Shown in pieces: positions 48,212 to 60,462 of a stretch of DNA of 64,000 bases. The DNA comes from Macrobrachium rosenbergii (taxonomy: Eukaryota > Arthropoda > Malacostraca > Decapoda > Palaemonidae): assembly GCF_040412425.1 (NCBI RefSeq), contig NC_089766.1:13784508-13848507 (forward strand). The letters run 5' to 3'. The notes beneath the pieces are model-generated. The model worked only from the letters and a program-made list of their open reading frames with translations, did no database searches and had not been told where the DNA came from. Numbering within the stretch: the first letter of the stretch is position 1; each line of letters opens with the position of its first letter. The position numbers and the translations under genes are program-made.

Positions 48212-48405
48212 TGAGTCTTGTGTACATTCTGTAGAGTTCCATCAGATTCAAACTTATTAATGATTCGTGAGATAGTTACGCGCGTAGGTGGATCTGACTG
48301 AAACTCTGTTTTGTACTGCCTCTGGACTTCAACTGTGTTTTCATATACTTCCAATAGCATTTTAAGATGAATTTCATTGTTCAAAGCTAAGGCTTGACCC
48401 ATCAT
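48212..48405 (-). pseudogene. Transposase N-terminal helix-turn-helix fragment
   Basis: A minus-strand frame from ATG at 48405 encodes ALALNNEIHLKMLLEVYENT, then VEVQRQYKTEFQSDPPTRVT and a segment with INKFESDGTLQNVHK. This pattern (..R.EF...PPTR.TI.R...KFE..GT..N..K) is the N-terminal DNA-binding helix-turn-helix seen in arthropod mariner/IS630-related proteins (DUF4817-like). No catalytic D,D,D/E domain follows; after about 70 residues the frame enters a diverged duplicate of its own start and then the inner terminal repeat. Dead fragment. Confidence 0.6.
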
Positions 48406-48559
48406 CTATTCTTATGGGTAAGATCTAAAAGAAAAAAAAAACTGAACTGAGTCATCTGCTGTTGAAGTGTGTATACATTTTATTGAGACACCCTGTATTT
48501 GAAAAGTTTCTATTGATAAAAAAAAACTTAGATATATTAAATTTAAAAAACCGTTTTAT

Positions 48560-50310
48560 CATGGGACTTATGCGGTACGGAACCGCTGCTGATTGCACTT
48601 AAAAACGTTTGTGTAGATAAAAAGAGACGTTTCTATAAAAAAATAAAATTCTATAATATTGTTCTATTAAGGGCCGCATTTGACATCGAACTGTTTAAAT
48701 TATACTAAAAAACGTTTCTTTAGATAAAATAAACGTTCCTACAAAAAATAAAATACTAAAATATTGTTCTATTTAGGACCGCAAGTGACAACGAACTGTT
48801 TAAATTACATTAAAAAACGTTTCTGTAGATAAAATAAACGTTCCTACAAAAAAATAAAATACTAAACTATTGCTCTATTTAGGGCCGCATGTGACATCGA
48901 ACTGTTTAAATCACATTAGAAAACGTTTCTGTAGATAAAATAAACGTTTCAACAAAAAATAAAATACTAAAATATTATTCTATTTAGGGCCGCAAGTGAC
49001 AACGAACTGTTTAAATTGTACTAAAAAACGTTTCTGTAGATAAAATAACTGTTCCTACAAAAAATTAAATACTAAAATATTGTTCTATTTAGGGCCGCAT
49101 GTGACATCGAACAGTTTAAATTATATTAAAAACGTTTCTGTAGATAAAACAAACGTTCCTACAAAAAAATAAAATGCTAAAATACTGTTCTATTCAGGGC
49201 CGCATGTGACATCGAACTGTTTAAATTATATTAAAAAACGTTTCTGTAGATAAAATAAACATTTCTACAAAAAATAAAATAAAAATATTATTCTATTTAG
49301 GCTAAAATATTTCTGTTCTTCCTATAAAATACTAAAATATTGTTCTATTTAGGCCGCAAATCGAACTGTTTAAATTATATTAAAAAACGTTTCTGTAGAT
49401 AAAATAAACGTTTCTACAAAAAATAAAATACTAAAATATTATTCTATTTAGGGCCGCAAGTGACAACGAACTGTTTAAATTATATTAAAAAACGTTTCTG
49501 TAGATAAAATAAACTGTCTTAACAAAATTATATTAAAAACGTTTCTGTAAAAAACAAACGTTCCTACAAAATAAAATGCTAAAATTGTTCTATTTAGGGG
49601 CCGCATGTGACATCGAACTGTTTAAATTATATTAAAAAAACGTTTCTGTAGATAAAATAAACGTTTCTACAAAAAAACTAAAATATTATTCTATTTGTTT
49701 TAAATTATACTAAAAAACGTTTCTGTAGATAAAATAACCGTTCCTACAAAAAATAAAATACTAAAATATTGTTCTATTTAGGGCCGCATGTGACATCGAA
49801 CTGTTTAAATTATATTAAAAACGTTTCTGTAGATAAAATAAACGTTCCTACAAAAAATAAAATACTAAAATATTGCTCTATTCAGGGCCGCAAGCGACAA
49901 TAAACTGTTTAAATTATATTAAAAAACGTTTCTGTAGAGAAAATAAACGTTCCTACAAAAAATAAAATAATAAAATATTGTTCTACTTGGGGCCGCATGT
50001 GACATCGAACTGTTTAAATTATATTAAAAAACGTTTCTGTAGATAAAATAAACGTTCCCCAAAAAATAAAATACTAAAATATTGTTCTATTTAGGCCGTT
50101 GTGACATCGAACTGTTTATATTATATTAAAAACGTTTCTGTAATAAAATAAACGCCAAAAATAAAATACTAAAATATTGTTCTATTTGGTGCATTTACAT
50201 GGACTGAAATTATATTAAAAATGTTTCTGTAGATAAACGTTCCTACAAGAAATAAAATAATGAAATACTGAACAAAGTTCTTAAATTATATTAAAAACGT
50301 TTCTCTCATA
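48560..50310 (+). repeat. ~105-bp satellite, about 16 copies
   Basis: The unit contains TTAAATTATATTAAAAAACG, TTTCTGTAGATAAAATAAAC, GTTCCTACAAAAAATAAAAT, ACTAAAATATTGTTCTATTT and AGGGCCGCATGTGACATCGA ACTG. Intact neighbours are 105-106 bases apart (for example 48777, 48882 and 48987). Copies after about 49290 carry deletions, and the last two or three (50090-50310) are shortened and diverged. Each unit holds an imperfect palindrome, AACGTTTCTGTAG...AAACGTT. Confidence 0.95.
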
Positions 50311-50716
50311 AAAAAATATAAATCATCTTTCTATTTAGGAGCCTCATCTCTCGTCTCAATCTTTACTGGATGATTTCACAAAGGAAAGTACTCTCTCTCT
50401 GTCTCTCTTTTCAAACGTACCCCTCGGTCTCTTCATCACACGCCTCGTTATCTCTTAATACCTACAGTTTCTTAGATCTTATGTCCTATATAGTCTCTTC
50501 ATCTCGATCAATCTTCCTCTAAGTCTTTATATCTTTATAACCCTCTTATTTTCCTTATAATTACAGTCATTCAGTGAATGGGTGAGTGAGTGAGTGAGTC
50601 AGTGAGACATGAAAAACCAAACCTTGAATATCTAAATGAAAGGATTTTTTTTTCTCAAACATCAGTCCGTCCCAACAATCCCCACATGTTGGCGCGCATA
50701 GCGTGTCTGTGTGTCA

Positions 50717-50726
<10 letters not shown>
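50311..50726. other. Non-genic sequence
   Basis: T/C-rich unique sequence with a short (GAGT)n at 50580-50605. Confidence 0.4.
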
Positions 50727-50790
<64 letters not shown>

Positions 50791-50844
50791 ATATAAAAGC
50801 AGTTTATAGTTCTAGCATCGTTTCGTTGTAGACAGAAGATGTTC

Positions 50845-50882
<38 letters not shown>

Positions 50883-50905
50883 CTATCGAGAGACAGAAGA
50901 TATTC

Positions 50906-50956
<51 letters not shown>
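50727..50956 (+). repeat. Three (GA)n tracts with a duplicated AGACAGAAGATGTTCACTGAG spacer
   Basis: GA tracts at 50727-50789, 50848-50880 and 50911-50956. The second and third are each preceded by GACAGAAGATRTTCACTGAG, so the spacer and GA tract were duplicated together. A third trace, ATGTTCACTTGGG, follows the last tract. Confidence 0.85.
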
Positions 50957-50959
<3 letters not shown>

Positions 50960-51596
50960 TTCACTTGGGAGCAGTCCCTGTGCTAAGTACCTCTTAAGTA
51001 GGATATGAAGTTGGCGTTTCATGGAGGAGGGGGAGGAGGAGGACGCGCGTATTTTCCTCTTTCTTTTACGCGTCGTTATCACTCTTATGCCCCATTTCCT
51101 TATTTCATGTTTGGACTAATCGCGAGGCTTTTATTCATGACTGCAAATGAATGAAATTCAAGAATTTAGACAAGAAATGATTTCAAATAAATATTGATTT
51201 TCTGACATTACAAAGAATTTGTGCATGAATGTATGTATGAGCACACACACACATATATATATATACATACATACACATACCTTATATATATATGTATATA
51301 ATTTATTACTATCCGATGATTTATCATTACTTGTGTGTTATATTCTTCTCTGTGGAACATGACTATCTTATTTTCACCTGTTCCAAATGAATGTTTACTC
51401 TGAGTGATGAATCTGTTTCCCGATGACATTACACAGGAATTTTGGATGATGCAATCCAAAGATCTTTTCAGAGTGATACGACAGACGATTCGATGTTTCC
51501 ACGTCAAAGAAACTTCAACATTATATTCATTTATTCCACTCACATCGCAGGACGTTAACTCATGCCTCAATGAGGTTTTTACATTTTGGCATGTGT
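50957..51596. other. Non-genic sequence
   Basis: GGAGGAGGGGGAGGAGGAGGA near 51021 and a short (AC)n(AT)n at 51240-51300. No exon. Confidence 0.4.
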
Positions 51597-51901
51597 ATAG
51601 AATATATAGAATTTAGGCCAAAGGCCAAGTGCTGGGGCCTATTAGGTCATTCAGAGCTGAAAGGAAAATTGATAGTGAGAAGGTTTTAAAGGTGTAACAA
51701 GAGGAAAACCTCGCAGCTGCACTAGAAAACCATTTTTAGAGGGTGGAAAGTCTGATGGAAGAAAGAGAATATGAACGGAGGTGCAGTAAAAGAAATGAGA
51801 GAGGTTACAGCTAGGGGCCGAAGGGACGCCGCAAAGACCCTCAAGTAATGTCTACAGTGCACCACGTGAGGTGCACTGACGGCACTGGCCCCCCCACGGG
51901 G
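51597..51901 (+). mobile_element. SINE-like family A, copy 9 (full length)
   Basis: From TATAGAATTTAGGCCAAAGG to GGCACTGGCCCCCCCACGGG. All landmarks present; a small deletion lies between the CACTAGAAAACCATT and GAGGGTGGAAAG segments. Confidence 0.9.
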
Positions 51902-52029
51902 CCAGCATATGTATGTAACCTGCCATGGATGATACTAAAAAGGGTATGGAATAATCAACAAGTCCCTGATGTATCGTGCCAACAATTCACGAGAATCAAC
52001 TGAGATAAAAACTCTTTATTGACTGAAGT

Positions 52030-52156
52030 AACATCTCTAATTAACAGAAATAAAGTCTCTAATTAGCAGAAATAAAATCTCTAATTAACTGAAATAAAAT
52101 CTCTAATTAACTGAAATAAAATCTCTAATTAACAGAAATAAAATCTCTATTTTCTC
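52030..52156 (+). repeat. 22-bp tandem repeat (AAATAAAATCTCTAATTAACTG)
   Basis: About five and a half copies with few substitutions (GCAG, ACAG and ACTG variants). Confidence 0.9.
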
Positions 52157-52476
52157 AATTCAATGTCGCCTTACGAGGTGAAAGACCTTCTGAATTATTT
52201 AACAGCCCTTCCTTCTTGATGAATTTTTCAATAACCGATTTAAGAAAAGAAAACGAACTAAAATGAAACAAGCTAACCATCTGATGGATCGAAAGGTAAT
52301 AAGTTACGGAAATAAAGGTGAGGTTATATTATGCTTAAGTTAAATTCATTTTACCAGGCGACGTTACTGTTAGCTTACCTCGCTTCCATAAATATATTTT
52401 AAATAAGTAAATTACATTTATCTGTACATACTAATTCTTAAATCAGTGCCTGTATTCCTTTCCTATCATCATCATC

Positions 52477-52478
<2 letters not shown>
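52157..52478. other. Non-genic AT-rich sequence
   Basis: Nothing recognised. Confidence 0.4.
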
Positions 52479-52544
<66 letters not shown>

Positions 52545-52605
52545 CTCATAATTGCATTATTCACTAAATGGTGAAGAAACCACTTACCCCACTGTGGATT
52601 TCTTC

Positions 52606-52680
<75 letters not shown>
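52479..52680 (+). repeat. Two (AAT)n arrays
   Basis: About 22 units (52479-52545), a 58-base spacer, then about 25 units (52604-52680, one AAAATA break). On the minus strand this lies right after the exon donor at 52699. Confidence 0.9.
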
Positions 52681-52699
52681 TCAGTTAAGTTCTACTCAC

Positions 52700-53068
52700 C
52701 GTAGGGACTGTGCAGTGAGTGCAGGGGCAGGGCTGGTGGGGAGTGTCATCCCCCAAAATAGGGGGCCCGGGATCCTCGGACTGTCCCGTCTGAGGTGACC
52801 CTGGAGGCTGACTGGGACCCCCAGCCAATAACCGAACGTCCAGAGGCTCTCCGGGTAGGTTAGGCGCCCCCCACGACGGAGGCGACGCAGGTGCCATAGC
52901 GATGATGGAGCCGCTGCCGTTGTTACTTGCAGTCGCTCCTCCCCCTCCCCCTCCCCCTCCTCCGAAGCTGGTGTGGCCGGAGGAGGCGCCAGCGCTCCCT
53001 CCGCTACGAGAGTGAAGCCTCGGGCGGGAGGATGGCGGCACCCCGAGGCAAGTGGTTTCAGCCCCGAT
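52700..53068 (-). CDS. Coding exon, Gly/Pro/Ser-rich, 123 codons (may extend to 53140 or 53223)
   Basis: The minus-strand frame is open from about 53163 to 52682 in a GC-rich block within AT-rich surroundings. It ends CCTACG|GTGAGTAGA, a good donor, at phase 0. The most likely internal acceptor is CCCTCACGCCCCTGCAG|ATC with a long C/T tract, giving an exon that starts IGAETTCLGVPPSSRPRLHS. The middle has nine glycines (SFGGGGGGGGGATASNNG), then a Pro/Gly-rich part, and the end is HQPCPCTHCTVPT. Alternatively an acceptor at TTTTTCCCTACAG|ATC (53223) would give a first coding exon with ATG at 53140. No domain is recognised; it looks like a disordered region of a larger protein. The next exon is at 37296-37412. 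Confidence 0.6.
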
Positions 53069-53139
53069 CTGCAGGGGCGTGAGGGCGGGAGGGGGGAGGT
53101 CTTGGGGCGTGTCCCCCTGGGCTCCCCTCTGGCGCCACA

Positions 53140-53172
53140 TCACCGTTTCACGCAAACCACATCGTCAGCCAT
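53140..53172 (-). other. Possible upstream mini-frame MADDVVCVKR
   Basis: An ATG in good context (GCGATGG) at 53172 encodes MADDVVCVKR and ends in TGATG, where the A of the stop overlaps the ATG of the long frame at 53140. It is relevant only if the 53223 acceptor or an upstream start is used; it would then be an upstream frame or a misjudged true start. Confidence 0.25.
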
Positions 53173-53223
53173 CGCATGTCACACGCGCGCACGCCCTTTG
53201 CACACAAGCAGAGACTTAGAGAT

Positions 53224-53642
53224 CTGTAGGGAAAAATGGGGACAAAAATTAATACCAAAATACGCCGATATATCAGTAATAACACAAATGAAAAATCAGT
53301 ACATCTTAATGAATAACTTTATTACCATATTATAAAGGTAAACTTTTTAATAACATAGCATGGCGACTTTGCAAGAGTAACTTAAAATACAAAAAATTAA
53401 TATATATTATAAGGAGTAATATATAAGAATAATCAAGGTACTACAATTCTATGAACAGAAAATACAATGTACACTATAAAATTTGATCATTCACCCCGAA
53501 ATACAGGGAGTAAAAAATTATACAAAGTAGAAGTATATTTAATTTTGTATCGTTTTGTCTTGAAACAAAAATTTGCCTTTTGCATAATAATATAATGCAC
53601 AACTTTCCAAAACCGTTACTTAGTTTATATTATTAACCGCCT
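53224..53642. other. Intronic or 5' flanking AT-rich sequence
   Basis: Contains the candidate polypyrimidine tract (minus strand) next to 53224; otherwise nothing. Confidence 0.4.
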
Positions 53643-53658
53643 CTCTCTCTCTCTCTTA

Positions 53659-53721
<63 letters not shown>

Positions 53722-53775
53722 CATACATATATACAGTATACATACATACTGTATATATGCGCATGTATATATATT

Positions 53776-53845
<70 letters not shown>
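53643..53845 (+). repeat. (CT)n(AT)n compound array
   Basis: Short CT run, TA block, (CATA)n and CAGTATACATACATACTG interruption, then a second TA block bordering the long inverted repeat. Confidence 0.9.
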
Positions 53846-54910
<1,065 letters not shown>

Positions 54911-55031
54911 CATAAATAAGTAAAAACATACAAACACATACATGCATATATGTACGAATGTATGCATTCTATATTAATATATTGTAATCGAGGCGAATAG
55001 AATAGAATTACACACACAAACAAACAGACTA

Positions 55032-55705
<674 letters not shown>

Positions 55706-55992
55706 GGAATAGAATAGAATATAAAATTTAGGTCAAAGGCCAAGCGCTGGGACCTATGAGGTCATCCAGCGCTGAAACGGAAATTGACAGTGAAAAGGTC
55801 TGAAAGGTGTAACAGGAGGAAAAGCTCGCAGTTGCACTATGAATCAATTGTTAGGTGAGGGTGGAAAGTAAGAGGGAAGAAAGAGAATGAAAGGGGTTGC
55901 AGCTAGGGGGCCGAAGTGACGCTGCAAAGAACCTTCAGTCAATCCTACAGTGCACCGCATGAAGTGCACTGATGTCACTACCCCCCTACGGA
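55706..55992 (+). mobile_element. SINE-like family A, copy 10
   Basis: Nearly full length, from GGAATAGAATAGAATATAAA to CACTACCCCCCTACGG. The GGAGGTACAGTAAAAG segment is missing between AGAGAATG and AAAGGGGTTGC. Confidence 0.9.
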
Positions 55993-56858
55993 GATCATTT
56001 TTCTTCGCGTGCATAAATCTGCCCTGAGAGCTTATGAACTCAAATAAATGCAAATATATTACTGTAGCGGTCTGGTGTAGGTGGCAATGCATAATGGCGA
56101 GAGCCGCAAAGGTGCATTTCAGAATCATACTTTTTGTGTACTTGTGTGTGTTTGAGACTTAGATGGGGTTATTTGTGTCTTTGGGAATTAGAAACGTCTG
56201 AAATGATGTTAAAAAAAGGCAGTACATGGAACGAGATAAGGTTACACACAGGCTGTGCATTTTTTATATTTTTTTATTTTTAACGATAATATTGATGATA
56301 ATAAGGACTATAATTTCCATCATCACCATCACACAAAATGTAAGCATTTTCTTTAGGAATACGTCAATAGCCATTAACCTGATTAACAAACGTGTACAGA
56401 ACAGAGTGACCGTAGGAAAATAAACAAAGCAAAGAAAAGAAATGACTGTTAAATCTGAATAAAGATAAAAAAATAAAAAAAAACATTTGTAAACAAAACA
56501 AAAATCCGAGAAATACATACATATGCGAAAAAAAAACGAACGACAAAAACTCCAGTAAAACAAGACCGACAGGAAAAAAATACCGAAATAAAAAAATAAA
56601 AACACGTAAGCCTAAAAGATCGTTATAAAACCTGTCACTGCAAGCGGAACGCCGCAAAAACGACGCGGGAAGCGTGGAAATTCTTTTTCCCTTTATTTTT
56701 ATTGCTTATCTGACACGGCCGGGTGTTTTGTACACATGCACGCCCGCCTACCCACACTCTCCCAAGTTTCCGCGGAAAAGTTTTCGAGTTTGGAAAAACA
56801 CACATTTCTTTCGGAGTGTTCAAACTTTGGACAAATATATGGAGGATGTTGTGTTTGG

Positions 56859-56859
<1 letters not shown>
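55993..56859. other. Non-genic sequence
   Basis: A-rich from 56400 to 56620. CGGAACGCCGCAAAAACGACGCGGG at 56645 is a small CpG cluster. No exon pair. Confidence 0.4.
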
Positions 56860-56915
<56 letters not shown>

Positions 56916-57052
56916 TAATAAAAGGTCACTAAAACGGGTAGATATCGGCAATAACAACAACAACAACAACAACAATAATAATAATAATAATATTATTATT
57001 ATCATTATTATATTTTACAATGCTACTGCCCTCAGAGAGGGTCTCCTCCCTA

Positions 57053-57102
<50 letters not shown>

Positions 57103-57103
57103 G
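56860..57103 (+). repeat. Three AAT/AAC/TTA arrays with AGAGGGTCTCC spacer
   Basis: (AAT)n 56860-56913, then (AAC)n(AAT)n(ATT)n 56952-57011, then TGCCCTCAGAGAGGGTCTCC and (AAT)n 57055-57103. The AGAGGGTCT word also occurs next to an AAT-type array at about 43353, hinting at a shared element end. Confidence 0.85.
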
Positions 57104-57469
57104 TCTTTGAATATACAGAGGTTAAATTATCTACGATATCAAAACATTACGTAATTTTTTTTATGATACATCAACCTCTTATTATTATCGCCAATATGCA
57201 GCATCGCTAAGGCACGTTCATCGCAATTACCGGAATGTATCTGCCATCAACATCTAAAATAATAAGAAAGGTAACTGGAATTTTTTTACGCATAGTTTAA
57301 TCATTTTTACGCAGAAAAAAAATCGTGGCAAATTTGATTACAAAATAATAAAACAGAATCAGTCTTATTGTGTCTATAATGTTTTCTGATACAGAATAAA
57401 TTCACAAAAATAGAACTGAATGGGTAATAAAATGTAAATATAATATATTTTTATCTGTTTATTTATTAA
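57104..57469. other. Non-genic AT-rich sequence
   Basis: Nothing recognised. Confidence 0.4.
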
Positions 57470-57623
57470 TTTATTTTTTATCTTTTAATAAGTGGGATCT
57501 CTTCTTTCTGCGTCTCCCTTTACTTCCTCTTACTTCTCCCTAATGAACACCATATTCTTTGGAAGCTTGAATTTCAAGTTAATGGCCCCCGTAGGCTTTT
57601 CACTTAAGAATACGTTTCATTTA

Positions 57624-57627
<4 letters not shown>
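57470..57627 (+). mobile_element. LINE 3' end (3' UTR), copy 4
   Basis: TTTTAATAAGTGGGATCTCT, CTCCCTAATGAACACCATAT, TTTGGAAGCTTGAATTTCAA, GTTAATGGCCCCCGTAGG and CGTTTCATTTACTGAAT match copies 2 and 3. No ORF2 part remains. Confidence 0.75.

Positions 57628-57694
<67 letters not shown>
57628..57694 (+). repeat. (AAT)n microsatellite, LINE tail
   Basis: About 22 AAT units directly after the LINE 3' UTR. Confidence 0.9.
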
Positions 57695-57696
<2 letters not shown>

Positions 57697-58800
57697 TAAA
57701 ACTTTAAAGTATTTCAATTCTACTAAAACCAAAAGTTTTAAAATTACAAAGAAATTTATTTATTCAATTTCTAACAAGCATAAAATCAAACTCATAACTT
57801 ACTTCCACACACACACATATATGTATGTATGTATGTACGTATATATATTTATATGTAGAATATATATATTTATATGTAGAATTTTCCAAAATTAGATAAG
57901 AATAACAAATTCGCATATGAGTTCTTTTTAAAAATCACCTAGTCCATCAAAGAAGTCTAAAATATAAAACAAAAAATGGTGTACTTCAATTCTCCCTCTT
58001 GCATACAAACTAAATCACATAGATTTCAGTTCTTGATAAAACACAAAATCGAAATCATAATGCAATAAAATCAAATAGCAATCATAACCCAGTGTACGAA
58101 ATCACTAAAATACTGCAAATTATTTCACCTGACTTTCCCTCATCAGGAAACGAGCGGGGTCTGGTATGTGTGATCTCATATTCAAAGTCATTACCTATAT
58201 ACGACGCGTGTTCTTATATATGGCTTGCAGACATGGAGAAAGGGGCACTTGTAAGGTATTTTAACGGACTCTGTGCAATCAAAATGTCCACCCGTTCTGC
58301 ATGAAGGGTTATTTGGTAAAAATAAAAATATTTAGAGCTGGATTTCTAATTGTTATAACTTTTGTCATGCTCACGTTTCTTAACTATGCTGGTGGGGGCT
58401 ATATGCTTTGCCATCCATCGTTAAGGTCTTTTTAGACTTGACCAGGAACGACTGTTGCCCCTGAAAGTAAGTCAGTATAGTATGCAGAGGATGCAACTCC
58501 ATCCCATTGCATTTGTTCGCTCCCCGCAAATAAGAAACGAAGTGGCTGCTAGACTTCATTAAAACGGATCAGTAAGTGTCTCGTTTGTGAGCGATTACCC
58601 AGTCTCGTACCGTGTTCCCACTCTACAATATACAGTGCATATGTGACACTGTATTTGGATGAGGAATCATTGACGGCAATGGGTGTTGTTTTGACACCAA
58701 GCTTTCATTGTCACAGTAATTAGAAACTTATCTCATGTTGCCAGAAAAACGGGTAGTGCTCATCATAGTTTTCATAACCCAGCTGGAATGTTATTTGGTT
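57695..58800. other. Non-genic sequence
   Basis: A duplicated ATATATTTATATGTAGAATA lies at 57840-57885. The region 58400-58780 is GC-moderate and may include old LINE sequence, but no motif is clear enough to call. Confidence 0.4.
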
Positions 58801-59060
58801 CTTCATTGGACAGGTCGGTATCGTTCTCGGCTATCACTCTGCTGGGCCCACTTTCGATTCTCCGGCCGGCCAATGAAGAATTAGAGGAATTCATTTCTCG
58901 GTATAATGTGGTTCGGATTCCACAAATAAGCTGCAGGTCCCGTTGCTAGGTTACCAGTTGGTTCTTAACCACGTAAAATAAGTCTAATCCTTCGAGCCAG
59001 CCCTCTCTAGGAGAGCTGTTAATCAGCTCAGTGGTCTGGTTAAACTAAGGTATACTTAAC
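58801..59060 (+). mobile_element. SINE family B, copy 3 (full length)
   Basis: The head CAGGTCGGTATCGTTCTCGG / CTATCACTCTGCTGGGC continues to a mutated B box (CTTTCGATTCTCC). The body runs through CCAATGAAGAATTAGAGGAA, ATAATGTGGTTCGGATTCCA and GTTGCTAGGTTACCAGTTGG to GGTCTGGTTAAACTAAGGTA TACTTAAC. The most complete copy in the window. Confidence 0.85.
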
Positions 59061-59224
59061 TCTGCTCTCTTGTTTGGATGTCTGCAACTAAGCTCTGGAC
59101 GGAATTGCTCTAAATATTGCGCCCCTTTTTCCAAACAATTATACCGATGATTCAGACCCCCGTCACAAGGTATCCTGTTCGGCCATCTTCCACAGGATGC
59201 AATGAAGTAAAGATCTTCTTTTAT

Positions 59225-59390
59225 AATCCCTACTGCCTGTGCGCATGGAATTTGTGCGTGCTACTCATTTGCAAAGCGTCAGTGAGTCGTCCCTACGACA
59301 CACTTTCTTGTATCAGACGCCTTTTATTCTTTTGATGCAAAACTGTGGAACTGTCTCAATGCAAGACTAATTTTTTTTTTTGCTAATAAA
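59225..59390 (+). pseudogene. Possible LINE ORF2 C-terminal remnant
   Basis: One frame reads VVPTTHFLVSDAFYSFDAKL followed by WNCLNARL, resembling the LINE C-terminal pattern ...R...F.NSF.P.TV.LWN.LP. The match is weak and the flanks are not open. A T-run follows at 59372. Confidence 0.3.
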
Positions 59391-59399
59391 TCTAAATCT

Positions 59400-59459
59400 A
59401 ATGAAAAATCACAAAAACTAGAAACACTACTTGATAAGTTTTATTCAAAATAATACAGA

Positions 59460-59495
<36 letters not shown>

Positions 59496-59586
59496 CAAAA
59501 TCACAAACAATTACTAGGAACACTATTGATAAGTTTTATTCAAAAGGCAATACGCAGAGAGAAAGATACTTGGAGAGAGAAGAGAG

Positions 59587-59638
<52 letters not shown>

Positions 59639-59715
59639 CGCACAACCACGAACAAACACTAGGATCACTATTGATAAGTTTTATTCAAAAGGCAATACAC
59701 AAATAGAAAGATATT

Positions 59716-59780
<65 letters not shown>

Positions 59781-59872
59781 GCAAAACAAACACGGATCAC
59801 AAACAAAAGGCTAAAAATACTACTGATCACTAGATTTTATTCAAAAGGCAATACACAAATAGAAAGATATTT

Positions 59873-59949
<77 letters not shown>

Positions 59950-60008
59950 GCAAAATCACAAACAATTATTAGGAACACTACTGATAAGCTGAATTCAAAT
60001 GGCAATAC

Positions 60009-60084
<76 letters not shown>

Positions 60085-60180
60085 GCAAAATCACAAACAA
60101 ACATGATGAACACTACTGATAAGTTTCATTCAAAAGGCAATACACAGATAGAAAGATACAAAGATAGGGAGAGAGAGAGA
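59400..60180 (+). repeat. Higher-order repeat: (GA)n plus TTGATAAGTTTTATTCAAAAGGCAAT unit, about six copies
   Basis: Each unit has CGCAAAATCACAAACAA, AGGAACACTAYTGATAAG, TTTTATTCAAAAGGCAATAC and ACAGATAGAAAGATA, followed by a (GA)n of variable length. Units start near 59400, 59505, 59645, 59790, 59950 and 60085. Long Arg/Glu and Ser/Leu frames are artefacts of the GA tracts. Confidence 0.95.
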
Positions 60181-60398
60181 ATGTTCCCAGAGGAGAGAGA
60201 TGTTCCCCAGTGGCTGTTCCGAGACCCTCGGAGTAAGTGCACTTCATGACCTTCGTCTATTTCGGTGTAATTGTTATTCTAGTCACGTCATGCAGATGTC
60301 TGTGACACGGAGAATTTGTCAACGTGTTTTGAAGGGAGATATATAGTGGGCTTTGTCTCGCTGCAATACCGGGCTTTTATCAACGATAAAAATGAAAT

Positions 60399-60399
<1 letters not shown>
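60181..60399. other. Non-genic sequence
   Basis: Unique sequence; two weak ATGTTCCCMAG words near 60181 and 60201. Confidence 0.4.

Positions 60400-60460
<61 letters not shown>
60400..60460 (+). repeat. (GA)n microsatellite
   Basis: About 29 units. Confidence 0.95.

Positions 60461-60462
<2 letters not shown>

Larger units (their letters stand above)
47369..48495. mobile_element. Mariner/IS630-like non-autonomous foldback element
   Basis: Ends are inverted: CATGGTGTCTCAGTAAAATG at the left and, on the complement of the right end, CAGGGTGTCTCAATAAAATG. TA dinucleotides flank both ends (47367-68 and 48496-97), the target of Tc1/mariner elements. The terminal repeats extend at least to GTATACACACTTCAACRGCAG. 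A second, inner pair (CTGTCTCAATAAAATG at 47548 and its complement ending at 48132) bounds a long palindrome whose centre is near 47828. The right arm is longer because it keeps part of a transposase gene. Confidence 0.8.

Noticed and set aside
48560..50310. Array of repeated small-RNA genes
   Set aside because: Only an imperfect palindrome recurs per unit; no pol II or pol III promoter or terminator pattern is seen.
59526..59972. 148-codon Arg/Glu-rich frame
   Set aside because: It is produced by (GA)n tracts in a higher-order repeat; the spacers shift frame between units.
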